Shown here: positions 1-9,420 of the stretch, piece after piece
How the letters are laid out: every line of letters starts with the position of its first letter
How positions within the stretch are numbered: the stretch's first letter is position 1
NCBI RefSeq assembly: GCF_000372725.1
Contig: NW_005201298.1
Coordinates: 75,738-114,262, forward strand
Reading direction: 5' to 3'
From: Emiliania huxleyi CCMP1516
Lineage: Eukaryota > Haptophyta > Isochrysidales > Noelaerhabdaceae
DNA length: 38,525 nt
Notes under the pieces: model-generated
Seen by the model: only the letters and a program-made list of their open reading frames with translations
What the model was told of the DNA's origin: nothing
Database searches by the model: none
Translations under genes and position numbers: made by a program

Positions 1-166
1 TATCCCCGTCGCGGCCACATCTCCCCACATCTCCCCACATCTCCCCACATCTCCCCACATCTCCCCATCCCCCCCACACCTCTCCCCCGCACAGATCCCC
101 GTCTCTACCACATCTCCCCACATCTCCCCACATCTCCCCATCCCCCCACACCTCTCCCCCGCACAG
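1..166 (+). repeat. 3' part of an eIF5B intron built of nested duplications
   Basis: Intronic sequence upstream of the first visible eIF5B exon. It is made of CTCCCCACAT 10-mers and contains two earlier copies of its own 3' boundary. The motif ATCCCCGTC, which starts the exon at 167, also occurs at 2 and 95, and the tract CCCCCGCACAG precedes both 95 and 167. The segments 2-94 (93 bp) and 95-166 (72 bp) are therefore tandem, diverged copies of an intron end plus exon start. The 5' splice site lies outside the window or at position 2. Confidence 0.75.
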
Positions 167-1083
167 ATCCCCGTCTCCGCGGTCAACATCGGGCCCATCC
201 ACAAGAAGGACGTCATCAAGGCGTCCATCATGCACGAGTTCAAGCCCGAGTACGCCACCATCCTCGCCTTCGACGTGCCGCTCACAAAGGAGGGCGAGCT
301 GCAGGCCAAGGAGTCGCAGGTCAAGGTCTTCACCGCCGAGATCATCTACCACCTGTTCGACCAGTTCACAAAGTACATGGCGGACGTGCGGCTCGAGCAG
401 CAGGCAAAGGCGGCGACCACCGCCGTCTACCCCGCCATCTGCAAGGTCTCGTCGCCCGACCTAGCACACTTCCTCGACACTTCCTCGACACTTCCTCGAC
501 ACTTCCTCGACACTTCCTAGGTCTCGTCGCCCGACCACGTCTGGTGCCGCGGCGGGGGAGGGGACCCGATCTTGCTGGGGCTGGCGGTGCAGGAGGGGAC
601 CCTCAAGAAGGGCACGCCGCTCTGCGTCGAGCGGCGCGGGCAAAAGGACCCCGAGACGGGGCTGCAGGCCTGCAAGACACCGGGCCACCAGAGAACACGA
701 ACGGCCCCCTACGCCTGCGCCAGCGCACTCCTCTTTTTTGGGCGGGTAGGCCTACCTCGACATCGGGCGCGTCGTCTCGATGGAGCCCGAGAAGGGGAAG
801 CAGGTGGACGTCCTCAAGGCGGGCAAGTCTGCCGCGGTCAAGATCGACGCCGTCACGTCGATCCAGTACGGCCGGCAGTTCGACCACACCTACCCGCTGT
901 ACGCGCGCGTGACGCGCCGCTCCATCGACGCGATCAAGGAGCTCTTCAAGGAGGGCGGAAGAGCTGGTGTGAACGGCGTCTCTTCACACTCACTGCTGTG
1001 AACAGGAGTTCTTCAAGGAGGACCTCTCCAAGGACGACTGGGCGCTGCTTCTCAAGCTCAAGAAGCAGTACGGCGTCATCTGA
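167..1083 (+). CDS. Translation initiation factor eIF5B, C-terminal part (partial, 4 exons)
   Basis: eIF5B is the cytosolic GTPase that joins ribosomal subunits during translation initiation. Only the C-terminal half (domains III-IV) is present; the GTPase domain lies to the left of the window. Exons are 167-445, 521-667, 750-938 and 1006-1083 (stop TGA). The first exon carries the conserved VNIGPIHKKDVIKASIM and AEIIYHLFDQFTKY stretches. The later exons carry domain IV with YLDIGRVVSME, SIDAIK and a C-terminus ending LKKQYGVI. Introns are GT-AG (446-520), GC-AG (668-749) and GA-AG (939-1005). The GA-AG choice gives SIDAIK joined to EFFKEDLSKDDW, which matches the length of known eIF5B proteins exactly. 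A GT alternative at 969 would add ten residues. Each intron repeats the start of the next exon. Family assignment is very secure; the third intron is inferred. Confidence 0.93.
446..520 (+). repeat. 75-nt GT-AG intron with 16-18-nt flanking duplication
   Basis: The intron begins with GTCTCGTCGCCCGACC and the next exon begins with the same 16 nt; with the preceding AG the match is 18 nt. The interior is about four and a half copies of an 11-mer, ACTTCCTCGAC. It ends in TAG, an in-frame stop if unspliced. This is the clearest young-intron footprint in the window: a target duplication flanking a minisatellite core. Confidence 0.85.
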
Positions 1084-2121
1084 GCGGCGCGGCTCGTGCC
1101 TTGTGGCACAGTGCAGAGAGCCACCGGAGTCCAGCCGGACACCGGAGCTGCGTCTCTGGAGCCGAGCGATCAGCGAACGCGTTGATCTTTTAAACAGGGT
1201 GGTGGACAGTGCTACGGCTTTAATTTTTTTCAATTTTCATTCAGCCTATGGCCGACTGCACGCTAAAGGCTACACGCTCGCACACCACTTGCTGAGTGGC
1301 TCTCCCAGGCGCTCAGCCCACGGCGGAGGCACGCCAGGCCCCGGGGAGTCGGCCGTCACTCGCCTGAGCGCCTAAGCGGCCTAAGCGGGGGTGCTTAGGG
1401 TGCTTAGGCGCTTAGGTGGCCCTTGCGAGCGTGGCGGCGTGGTGATATCGTAACACAAGTGACTCCGACACTCATGATGCTCCTGCTAGTGTCATCGCTC
1501 GAAGAGCAGCCTCACCACGTCCACTGTCTACCACTGGCCCTGCCCCTGGTCGGCGCAAACTGCCGCAGCATCAGCCTCGTCACACGCCTCCGCCAGCGCC
1601 GTGATCCTTATTCAGTCCCTGTACTCTTGTATCGCTGCCGCGACCGTGTCCGCACCTGCATGGTCCAGCAAGTCGCCGTGAAAAACCAAGCGACAGAATG
1701 GAAGCCACTATCGTCGGGACCTGACGAGAGGCTTGATACGATCCGACCCTGCGACCCTGACGCTGCTGCTCTAGCTATCAGACATGCACTGCTGACTGCT
1801 GCCACAATGTGCGACCTGTGCTTGCCCACTAGGCGGCCTTCCCGGTCAGTGGTGAGGCGCAGTTCAGAGCTGTCGATGGCGCGATGCCGCACTGGTCCCA
1901 CATTGGTGACACGAGACCGCCAAGTTTGCCGGTCCAAGAGAGAGGCACCGGCGCTGTCCTGAGAAGGTGCGTGGTCCCTCTTGACTGCCCATGCGCGCGA
2001 GGCTGTGTAGGCATAGCCTCGAGAGTGCCAGCAGCCAATCCGAGGCAGTTTGTGACGCGCATTGCGTCAGAAGCGTGCACGCAGCTGGAAGCGTGGAAGG
2101 ACACCTTCCTACTGGCCGTAC
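1084..2121. other. 3' flank of eIF5B; no gene recognised
   Basis: No reading frame here has recognisable domains or splice-consistent continuity. It holds the eIF5B 3' UTR, a hairpin at 1368-1411, and probably later exons or the 3' UTR of the minus-strand ankyrin gene, which I could not trace. Confidence 0.5.
1368..1411. repeat. Imperfect 19-bp inverted repeat
   Basis: The left arm starts GCGCCTAAGC and the right arm ends GCTTAGGCGC. Each continues into a second CCTAAGC/GCTTAGG block, giving a stem of about 19 bp with two mismatches and a G-rich loop of about 6 nt. It lies about 290 bp past the eIF5B stop and could form in RNA or as a cruciform. Function unknown. Confidence 0.7.
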
Positions 2122-2275
2122 CGTGTTGAACGGCGATCATCAGCAGCGTGTCACCAGCTCTGTTGGCCGCGTTTACGTCGGCCGCGTCGCTGCTGAGCCA
2201 CGCCCGCAGCACTCCCACGTTGCCGTTCGCCGCCGCCCTCACGACGTTCGGCGGCGCCTTCACGATGCGCGGCAT
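2122..2275 (-). CDS. Ankyrin-repeat protein, first exon only
   Basis: A minus-strand ATG at 2275 opens a 51-codon exon containing one good ankyrin repeat: VVRAAANGNVGVLRAWL, then VNAANRAGDTLLMIA. The helix-turn-helix pattern and the N-A-A-N-x-x-G-D-T-L-L core are typical of the family, which mediates protein-protein contacts. The reading is clean up to a probable GT donor at 2121 (CACG then GTACGG). Downstream exons could not be identified. It diverges from the gene starting at 2467 and shares a short upstream region with it. It may be a real gene or a fragment. Confidence 0.6.
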
Positions 2276-2466
2276 TGCCGAGAGGGGGGGGGGGGGGGGG
2301 GCGCCCCGTGTTTCCGTTCCTCTTTGCGGGCTCTGTTTGCTGCCTCTGCTTGAAATGACGTCCGCAAAAAAAGAAATCTTGACACCGAGTCCACCGTGGA
2401 GGCACAAAAGGCACAGTCCGAACACATCTGCCGGGGCCCGGCCAGCCACAGTCAGCAGTCTCCCCA
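2276..2466. promoter_or_regulatory. Short shared upstream region between divergent genes
   Basis: This 191-bp gap separates the divergent ankyrin exon and the gene at 2467. It contains an 18-base G homopolymer near 2283-2300 just upstream of the ankyrin ATG. A bidirectional promoter is inferred from geometry only; no TATA-like element stands out. Confidence 0.35.
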
Positions 2467-3542
2467 ATGGCGGAGCAATTGTGGCACACCGTTTTCGAGG
2501 ACAGCAAGATTGGGCAGCAGCCGCAGCGCGTGATCGGCGAGCTGCTCGCGGCGGCGTTCCAGGAGGTGCTGCCATCGATTGAGTCGGTGCCACCGATAAG
2601 GTTCAACACGACGGCTTGCGACGCCGCGGGCGGGAAGCTGCAGACCCAACAGTGGCGCTTGCTGGAGTTGTCACTCGAGAATCTGCAGCACGCAACCATC
2701 TTTGGAGGAGACGGCAGCGGCCAGTTTGGAGTGTGCCGGCCGCGCGCGCCCAGACAAGGAATCAGAGCACAGCTGGCGTTCTTGGAGGCGCATCCCGAAC
2801 GTAAGGTTTGTGTGATGCTGCCAATCACGGTGCCACTGCTTCGCAAGGTGGCAACCATACTCGTCTTTGACTACCTGCTGTGGAACTACAATCGATTCCG
2901 CAACTACAAGGCTAAGCGGCCACCCATCTTGCATTACACCCGGAACACCTTTGTGCGGCGGAGCAGCACCGGCGCTCCTCTCTCTCTCGCCACCTTCTCG
3001 CCGGCCAGCATCGCCTCGCCTAGCGCGCCGTTCGCCTTCATTGGTGCGTAGACTCTATATAATCTCGGGTTATCTCGCGTCATCTCGGGTCTCGGGTACT
3101 CTCACCCGGCACGGCCCCCGTCCCTCTCGTAGACAACGAGTTTGGGACGCACGCGAAACTTGGCGCGGTCCGAATCCTGAACGCGTCTCGCTCGGACCAC
3201 CGGCACGACGTTTGCAAGGCATTTCCGAGCTACGTAGACTACGCGAGTTTCAGGACCTACGTGAAAAGGAGCGCGGGCTATGCAATCACGGCCGACGCTG
3301 CGATTGGCTGCCCGCTTGCACCCGCCCTCGTCGCTGACTTGAATCGTTACGGCAGTGGCGCAGCCTTTGCAGACGCGGTGCTGAGCGCGAAGCGTCTCGC
3401 GCGCTCCGCCTGCGTGCAACGCCTGTGGAGGCGCACGTTCAGCTCACCGGGCTGCCCCAATCTGCGCGGCTACCTTGCAGCCCGCTACGATACGCTCGTG
3501 GTGGGCTTGCGGGCATGGGGCTGTGCGGCTGTGGTGCTCTAG
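2467..3542 (+). CDS. Unknown two-exon protein, 328 aa
   Basis: I do not recognise this family. Exon 1 (2467-3043) and exon 2 (3133-3542) join in frame through a GT-AG intron of 89 nt (3044-3132), giving 328 residues. The intron is built of ATCTCGGGT-type repeats. Coding character is strong: even amino-acid composition, few low-complexity tracts, one short hydrophobic stretch (VATILVFDYLLW, about residue 137) followed by a basic segment, and an Arg/Ala-rich C-terminus. It is the only modelled intron here whose acceptor is not followed by G (AG then AC). ATG 2467 is the first in-frame Met after the shared upstream region. A domesticated or transferred gene is possible but not shown. Confidence 0.7.
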
Positions 3543-3903
3543 ATATGTGATAGAATATGTATGTATCTAAGGAGAGGATTCACAACTTTGGAGGGGGGAG
3601 CCGCTTTGAAAAGGCTTTGTCCGTGGAGACGGCATCAGAAAAGTCGCTTGGAATTTCCGCCACTTTAGAAAAGAGGCGTGGCAACGGAGAACGGTTTACG
3701 GGGCGACTTTAAAGTTGGGCGACTAAATTTAGGTAGGCGCGACAGCGATGGTCGTCTACCGTGCCAAGCGCAAGGGTGGGCCGGGCTCGACCGGACGTCC
3801 TATCGATTTGGATTGCGCTCCGATGGCCGACAAGTTCAAAAAAGAATTTAAACAAAAGAACTCTCTCTCACAGCAGACAGGCTCGACACAGGTGCGAACT
3901 ACA
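3543..3903. other. Intergenic; short unclear ORFs only
   Basis: A plus-strand ORF from 3748 contains a plausible short coding-like stretch (IDLDCAPMADKFKKEF) but soon runs into low-complexity Lys/Arg sequence. I do not support it as a gene. Nothing else is visible. Confidence 0.4.
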
Positions 3904-3953
3904 AAAAAGAAAGAAAGAAAACGGACAACCCAAGGGAGGGATGGGAGGACGGC
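3904..3953. repeat. 50-bp direct repeat, copy 1
   Basis: Identical to 4306-4355. Read on the minus strand, each copy goes from CCGTCCTCCCATCC through a pyrimidine tract of TTTC units and is followed within about 0-15 nt by an AG (TTTTTTGTAG here). Both copies look like intron sequence ending in a 3' splice site, so this is likely a duplicated intron block. Confidence 0.75.
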
Positions 3954-4305
3954 ACGCCGCCACCACACAGGGATTTTAAGGAGAGGGGTGTGGTGCACTA
4001 GCCGTCGCCCACCCTTGGGCGTCCGCCTCTTCCTATCTCTCTTCGCAGTCTCTCTCCGATTCTCGCTGCGACCGTCGTGCCACCTCGCGGTCGCCCCCTT
4101 CTCGTCGTGCTCTCCCTTGTCGCTTCTTCCTCTGTCGCGTCGCTCTCCTCTGTCTCGTTCTGCGACGCCGCCGCCGCCTGCCGGTCCCTTGTTCTCGCGG
4201 CTTCTTTCGCCTTTCGGCGCAGCTCCGCCCTCCTCGCTGCATATCCTGGCCCCTCGAGTCTATCGAGCTCTCCTCGCGCAAGGACGAGTCTTCTGACGAG
4301 TCCAG

Positions 4306-4355
4306 AAAAAGAAAGAAAGAAAACGGACAACCCAAGGGAGGGATGGGAGGACGGC
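4306..4355. repeat. 50-bp direct repeat, copy 2
   Basis: Second copy of the 3904-3953 block, 402 bp away and identical over 50 bp. On the minus strand it begins where the helical coding region of the neighbouring gene ends and is followed by CTGGACTCGTCAG, a plausible acceptor. Confidence 0.75.
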
Positions 4356-5033
4356 GTCTATTATTTCCTGCAGCTCTCCCCGCTCCGTTTCGTGGACATC
4401 GAGTGCCTTCCTCCCAACCTTGATGAGCAGTCGAAGCCAGTCTTCGACTCGCTGCCCGGCCTCGATAACATCGGTGGCGCAGTCTTTGGCATGCTGCACC
4501 ATTCCTAAGATCTTGTTGGCGATCTTAAACACTTTTCCGACCACCGGAAAGTCCTCGAGGACATCAAGCGCTTCCTCAATGGTGTCTAATGTTCCTGTCG
4601 CGGCGGTGATCACGTGGCCGGCCGTGGTGTCAGCACGCTCGGCGCGTTGCAGTCTGTTTGTGTAAAATTCCAGGAATTTTTCCAGCTTGTCGAGCTGCTC
4701 AACCATGCGCTGCTTCGCCGAGATGGCTGGCGCTGCTTCGAACAACTCAGGAGCAGGCGATGCCGTAGCCTTGGCCCTCGCCTCCGCCTCCGCTTTCGCC
4801 GCAGCGGCCGCCTCCTTCTCCAGCCGCGCCGACTCGCGCTTCTCCGCAGCCTGCTTTGCCTTCACCTCCTCCGCCGTCCTCTTCGCCGCCTCAGCCTCCG
4901 TGCGTGCCTTCTCCTTCGCTTCCCTCCCCCCGGCCGGGAGGTCGGCGTCACGCCAGAGCGTTATGGGCCTAGACCGAGCGTTACGTGGTGACTGGCGTGG
5001 GTGCGCGCGACGACCTGGCGTCCGCGCTTCCAT
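4356..5033 (-). CDS. Coiled-coil and helical-bundle protein, incomplete model
   Basis: The minus-strand ORF opens at ATG 5033. After a basic proline/arginine-rich N-terminus it has a long Ala/Glu/Lys coiled coil (about residues 37-90, starting EAKEKARTEAEAAKRTAEE). This is followed by a conserved-looking helical domain (about 105-220) with DKLEKFLEFYTNRLQ, DTIEEALDVLEDFPVVGKVF and GQRVEDWLRLLIKVGRKAL. That style recalls N-terminal helical bundles of signalling proteins, but I cannot name a family. Coding character stops at about 4356, where the duplicated 50-bp block begins, so splicing there is likely. A possible next exon (about 4000-4300) is Arg/Glu-rich in two frames and is not resolved. 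Confidence 0.6.
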
Positions 5034-5854
5034 GTCGTTCTGCGCGAGAGGTCAACCCTCGCCAGAGGTCCTCTTGTGCCAAAAGTTTGCTTTCCAAAAG
5101 CTTCATGCATGCATGCAACTTTATGTTTGCTGCTGGTGGTTCGGTTGGTGCTGTAGGTTTGTGGTCCGGGCTGTGGTGCTACTGCTGTCGTGTGCGCACG
5201 GTCTCCCTGCTGCGCCATGCGCCTGCCGGGTCCGTTATACGGCGTTTTCAGTCGCGAGTCGGGCCTTCGGCGGTTCGGGTCGTTTTGATTTAGTTTTATG
5301 TACTTTCCCGCGTTCTTGCGCTACTGAAAGCGTAATCCGTAAAATCTAAAACAAGACTTTGTCCCCAGACCCCACAACCACCCCGAAACAAACCGAAGCA
5401 CTGCCACTGGCGCAAGGAAACATGGCCGCCACTGTTGTCCCCCACACCCCCCCGTCTCGCACACGCCCAGGGTACGGTACACACACGCCACGACAGTTGG
5501 GCTAATCGTGCGGCAACTTCAGGACATCAGGAGTACCCGGACCCTCTCACAGACCCACTAGATCCCCTCGTCGTCGTGTCCCAGTGTTGTTGCATGTCGA
5601 GCTGGCGCCGTCGCCCGGTCACACACACACTCGAGTCCAGGCACACTAGAGGACTGCCTGAGCTCACAGGGGCATGTACTACTCACTATATTCACACCTA
5701 CTATGCTGTTTTCACACCGATCATAATACGCGATCGCGCAGATCACCCCCTCAACGCCTGCACGGAAGATGGCTGACGTGGTGGGGTTGCACAACGACAG
5801 CTAGCCCCTTGGTAGGGCTTGTCATGAGCGGTCGCGTTGCTGACTTGGCCACTT
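5034..5854. other. Intergenic; possible 3' flank of the copia remnant
   Basis: No supported gene. It contains a TGCATGCATGCA microsatellite near 5105 and the region just past the RNase H end where a 3' LTR would be expected. I found no clear LTR ends or second copy, so none is called. Confidence 0.4.
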
Positions 5855-6202
5855 TTAGGCGATCATGAAGCTGGCCAACGGGTGGAAAATGCTTGCTGCC
5901 AGTGGCTTCGTCATGAGGTCAGCCAGCTGGCCCTGCGTCCGAATATGGTACAGGTACACTCGCTTTGCCTCCTTGACTTGCTCGCGGAGGAAAGCAATTT
6001 TCGTTGCGACGTGCTTCATCCGTTTGGACGAGGTATTGCCGTCCGAAAGAAGGACCGCCGCTTTATTGTCGCAGTAGACTGGTGGGCGCGGCAGTTGGCG
6101 CGCCACCCGGTGGAGCGCCACGTGCGCCACCGCTTCTGATGACCGTCGTCCATCCGCCATAGCATTGGAGTCGGTCGGGAGACGGTGCTCCTTCGCCGGC
6201 AT
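5855..6202 (-). pseudogene. Ty1-copia retrotransposon RNase H fragment
   Basis: The minus-strand ORF encodes the C-terminal end of a Ty1-copia polyprotein. The diagnostic pieces are VYCDNKAAVLLSDGN, the K-R-M-K-H-V core, FLREQVKEAKRVYLYHI, and the near-terminal QGQLADLMTKPLA. Only about 115 residues remain. Reverse transcriptase, integrase and gag are not visible upstream (6203-6450), where the frame is broken. It is therefore a 5'-truncated or decayed insertion. The element would have been transcribed leftward. Confidence 0.85.
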
Positions 6203-6471
6203 CGATTGTAGACATCTCGGCGAATAGGAAGACGTAGGTGCTGTGCGAATATTCGCGCGTTGACGCGGGCGCTGGACTGCGGCCGCGACGCTGGTTGCGG
6301 CGAGCGCCTAGACGGTGCTCGTCGCAAACAACGAAAGATGAAACAACGAAGTAAGAAATACCTTTGGGTAACGGCAAACACAACCATAATCCACGGCCTC
6401 GGCGCCTCCGGCGCTGATCGCTACTGGCTCCCCTCTCGCTCGCCGTGCTTCACTGGCATAGGCCAGCCACC
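6203..6471. other. Ceramidase 5' flank
   Basis: Contains degraded retrotransposon sequence on its left and the upstream region of the ceramidase gene on its right. No TATA box or other element is convincing. Confidence 0.4.
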
Positions 6472-7230
6472 ATGCCGCCGCCGTTTTGGGGCGCGATCGA
6501 TGCGGCGCACACCTTCTGCGAGCCGAAGTATGCAACTTCCACCGTCGTCGCCGAATTCTTCAATGCGCTCTCGTCGTTCGTCTACATGGCAGCTGGGGCG
6601 GCCATGCTCTGCCGTGGCTGCCACTGGAAGGTCGGTGCGGGCTACGCAATGCTCATCGTGGTTGGCGTGGGCTCGGTGCTCTTCCACGCCACCATGCGCT
6701 TCACAATGGAGCTCTGTGACGAGGTCCCGATGCTGCTGCTAATCATCGCCTTTCTCCTCGGCAAGGAGGATTGCCTCGATTGCCTCTCGGGCCCAGCCGG
6801 GCGGCGGCGATTCCGCGTGGGCTCGGCGGTGGCCGTCGCGCTCTCCACCGCCGCGTACATCCACTTCAAAGTGTACCAGATCTTTGTCATCTCATTCACG
6901 CTGATGGTGCTCTTCCTGATCGCGACGCACTTCTTCCCGTCGGCGCGCCGCCGCTGGACGCCCGCCCTCCAGACCTGCTTCGCGCGCGCCGTCGGCGGCA
7001 TCGGCGCCGGCAAGCTCGTGTGGGAGGCGGAGCAGCGCCTCTGCGCCGCGCACCCCGGCGTGTGGCCGCTGCACATCGCGTGGCACGTCCTATCGTGCAT
7101 CGGAGGCGTCTACGCAACCAAATACAATGAGGAGCTGCGCGCGATCGTCGCCATCGAGGGGACGAAGGAGGCTGGCCGTGAGCCGCGGCGATCGCCACGA
7201 CTGGTGGGGGCGCACACGAAGCGGCACTGA
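6472..7230 (+). CDS. Alkaline ceramidase (ACER/YPC1/YDC1 family), 252 aa
   Basis: Alkaline ceramidases are ER/Golgi multipass membrane hydrolases that split ceramide into sphingoid base and fatty acid. The protein has the family signature in order: FWGAIDAAHTFCEPKY near the N-terminus, AEFFNALSSFVYM, then GVGSVLFHATMRFTMELCDE with the catalytic Ser and Zn-ligand His (S-x-L-F-H) and the conserved Asp in CDEVPM. Near the C-terminus is WPLHIAWHVLSCIGG, holding the other two His ligands. About seven hydrophobic segments are visible. It is a single exon. The start at 6472 is preferred over the in-frame ATG at 6445 because its context (GCCACCATG) is ideal and the first domain residues follow at once. 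The length fits the family (about 250-280 aa). Confidence 0.93.
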   Translation: MPPPFWGAIDAAHTFCEPKYATSTVVAEFFNALSSFVYMAAGAAMLCRGCHWKVGAGYAMLIVVGVGSVLFHATMRFTMELCDEVPMLLLIIAFLLGKEDCLDCLSGPAGRRRFRVGSAVAVALSTAAYIHFKVYQIFVISFTLMVLFLIATHFFPSARRRWTPALQTCFARAVGGIGAGKLVWEAEQRLCAAHPGVWPLHIAWHVLSCIGGVYATKYNEELRAIVAIEGTKEAGREPRRSPRLVGAHTKRH

Positions 7231-7395
7231 AATAGATTGGTGGCCGACCCGGGCCGCGGCGGTGCGACGTGTCCACGCATGCGATGTCCACGTGTCGCAT
7301 GCGATGTCCACGGGCGCGGCGATGCGACGTGTCCACACGCCGTCTACGACGGCCCCACAACGGCGTCCTCGCCGCCTGGGCATGAATGAAATGAA

Positions 7396-7418
7396 ATGAA
7401 TGAATGAATGAATGAATG
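7396..7418. repeat. (TGAA)n microsatellite
   Basis: About five to six TGAA units, preceded by two degenerate TGAAA units. Confidence 0.85.
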
Positions 7419-7447
7419 CTGTGGACGCCGCAGACTGGCTCCGACTT

Positions 7448-7486
7448 GACGGGCGCATGGAGACGTGATGCTTCCATGCGCCCGTC
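7448..7486. repeat. Perfect 14-bp inverted repeat, 11-nt loop
   Basis: Arms GACGGGCGCATGGA and TCCATGCGCCCGTC pair perfectly around an 11-nt loop, and the flanks add a partly paired extension. It sits about 220 bp past the ceramidase stop. It could be a 3'-end structure or a small-RNA precursor. Confidence 0.8.
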
Positions 7487-8223
7487 GAGTCAAAATCGAC
7501 ATGCGAGGCGATCTTTGGCCCGCCAGAGGGATAGGCGGCGTTTTGGGCGACAAACAGCGCTGCGACCGTGAAGTGGCGGTGGACATGCTCCCATGTCGTT
7601 GCCGACGCGGCGCCGGAGTGGCCGGCGACTGGCCGGCGCTGCTCGCCGCGACCGCCACGACGGCTCGTACTCTGATACTCCGGGCCGACCCACGGTGCGG
7701 AAATGAGAGGGGCAAAATTTCAGCCTCACTATGGCGGCCTTTTGACAGTCGTCCCGGCTCCGGCCAAGCCCCAATCGGGTCCTTTCATACCAGATCTGGG
7801 CCGAGTGAAGCGCCTGCGGAGTGAGTAGGCACACGCCACGGGTGAGCACCGGATCGTTCTCTCGGCCACTCACTTCCGCAGGTCGCCGCCTGCTGGCGCA
7901 GCGCCCGGATGGGCCATATCAAGCGGCGGGCGCAGGATACGCGGCACTGTGTATTGGGAGCGGGTTGTTTCGCCCCAAGTGCGCGGGCCGGCAAAGGCGC
8001 TCTGCGACGCCACAGCCAACTCGCGCTGCCGACCTCAGACAGCTTGGCTCGGCAGGGCGGTGACAGCGACCCGCACGCGAGCTGCACCCCACCGCCCGCC
8101 TCCTATAGCCGTAACATGCCTCGGCTTGTCTGGTGAACTCTCGAGCGAGAACACACACAACACGTGTGTGTGGGCGTTGGGGGCACACACACGCGCTAGA
8201 CTGTGCGGGTACGGACGGATTCT

Positions 8224-8657
8224 ACTAAAGCGGCACTAGCTGGTCGCACCAGCCGCTAGCGCGCAGGCGGTGCCCGACAGGCTCCGCCGCCCACGGCTGC
8301 TTGAGCGTCTTCTTCGCGTGCACAACCAGCTCGTGCGCCTCTGCCGAGGAGTGGAGAAGTACTGCAGCAGCGCGAGAGCATACTCGCGCAGGGCGGCCTC
8401 CTCGACCAGGACAGCAACCCCAAACATCGGGCCGGTCCTCTCGAGCAGCTTGAAGCCGATCCGGTCGCGCATATGGTCACGACGTAGAAAAAGGATGGCG
8501 GGAGATGGCGTTGCGCATGAAAGGCCCGAACAAACCGCTCGGGGATGTTGTCGAGGGGATCCCACGTCCAACCATCGACATCGTCGCCTTCCCAGGCGAT
8601 CAGAAGCTCGATCCCCCCAGCTCTCTGCCGCCACGAGATGACCTTCTCGACGTTGTA
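8224..8657 (-). pseudogene. Decayed chromodomain-containing gene
   Basis: On the minus strand 8657-8514 encodes a chromodomain: YNVEKVISWRQR, then IAWEGDDVDGWTWDPLDNI and FVRAFHA, with the aromatic/W-x-G and T-W-D-P landmarks. Coding character then moves to a second frame (8478-8365, with GFKLLERTGPMFGVAVLVEE) and a third (ending VGHRLRASGWCDQLVPL and a stop at 8224). There is no AG acceptor between the first two segments, so frameshifts explain this better than splicing. Chromodomains occur in chromovirus integrases and in chromatin proteins; nothing here decides which. Confidence 0.6.
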
Positions 8658-9420
8658 GCTCTCTGGCAGCACGGCCGTTTTCGGCCCCGCCCGGACCTGC
8701 GGCGGTTTTGGTTGGATTCCGTGAGATACCGATTTTTCTGTCACTGAATAATTGGCATAGTGCTTGCCATGAGGGTGTTGAGGGTTGGGGGGGCGGTGGT
8801 ATGCGCCACATAAATCGGGAAGTACCATCCTGTGCGCCGCAAAGGCCGATCGCGCCCGACGGTGGGGCGGCTCACCGCACACACACAGTTGCGAGGCCGA
8901 GCCCGCCGGGCGCGTAGAGCCGAGTGGCCGGGGGGGAGGCGGACCAGGGAAACCGCGCGCGGCAGTGCGAGGTGACACGATGTGGCGCGGGCACGGCGGG
9001 GGAGACGCAGACGGCGCTGTGCTAGGGGGGCGCGGAGCGCACATGGCACATTGTAGCGCAGAAAAGGGACTCGAAAAGGGCCTGATGAGTGTGGGAAAAG
9101 TGGAACAAGCTCCAGTCGCACCGTGCCCGTCTCCTACCCGACGGTGGCACTCTTCCACGTCTCGCTCACGCTGAGAAAAATTCTGAAACTAGAACACCCA
9201 ACATACGCACGGTTCCGCCAAAAGAGTGGCAAGTGCCGCGCGCGCCCTCTCTCCGTTCGCGCTCTCTCGAGCGCACACATGGACATGCAAGATGCATGCC
9301 TGCCCCACCACACCATTATACAGTACACGGGGCTCGCGTTGAGATACACACATTTGCGGCGCGGCGGCGCTTTGCCCGCTTCGCGGCGCGCGCTCCTGCC
9401 CCCTCCGCCCGCCCGCCGCC
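8658..9420. other. Intergenic; no gene recognised
   Basis: GC-rich sequence with no domain. The frame upstream of the chromodomain stays open on the minus strand but looks non-coding (Pro/Arg/Ala shadow composition). Confidence 0.4.

Larger units (their letters stand above)
7231..8223. other. Intergenic, repeat-bearing; no gene recognised
   Basis: Contains repeated GCGACGTGTCCAC/GCGATGTCCACG motifs (7260-7335), a TGAA microsatellite, a strong hairpin (7448-7486) and GC-rich sequence with only shadow ORFs. Confidence 0.45.

Noticed and set aside
969..1005. GT-AG alternative for eIF5B intron 3
   Set aside because: It would leave a ten-residue insertion with a duplicated peptide; the GA-AG choice at 939 restores exact family length. 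RNA could still overturn this.
5300..5854. 3' LTR of the copia remnant
   Set aside because: No TG...CA ends, no second copy and no target duplication found.
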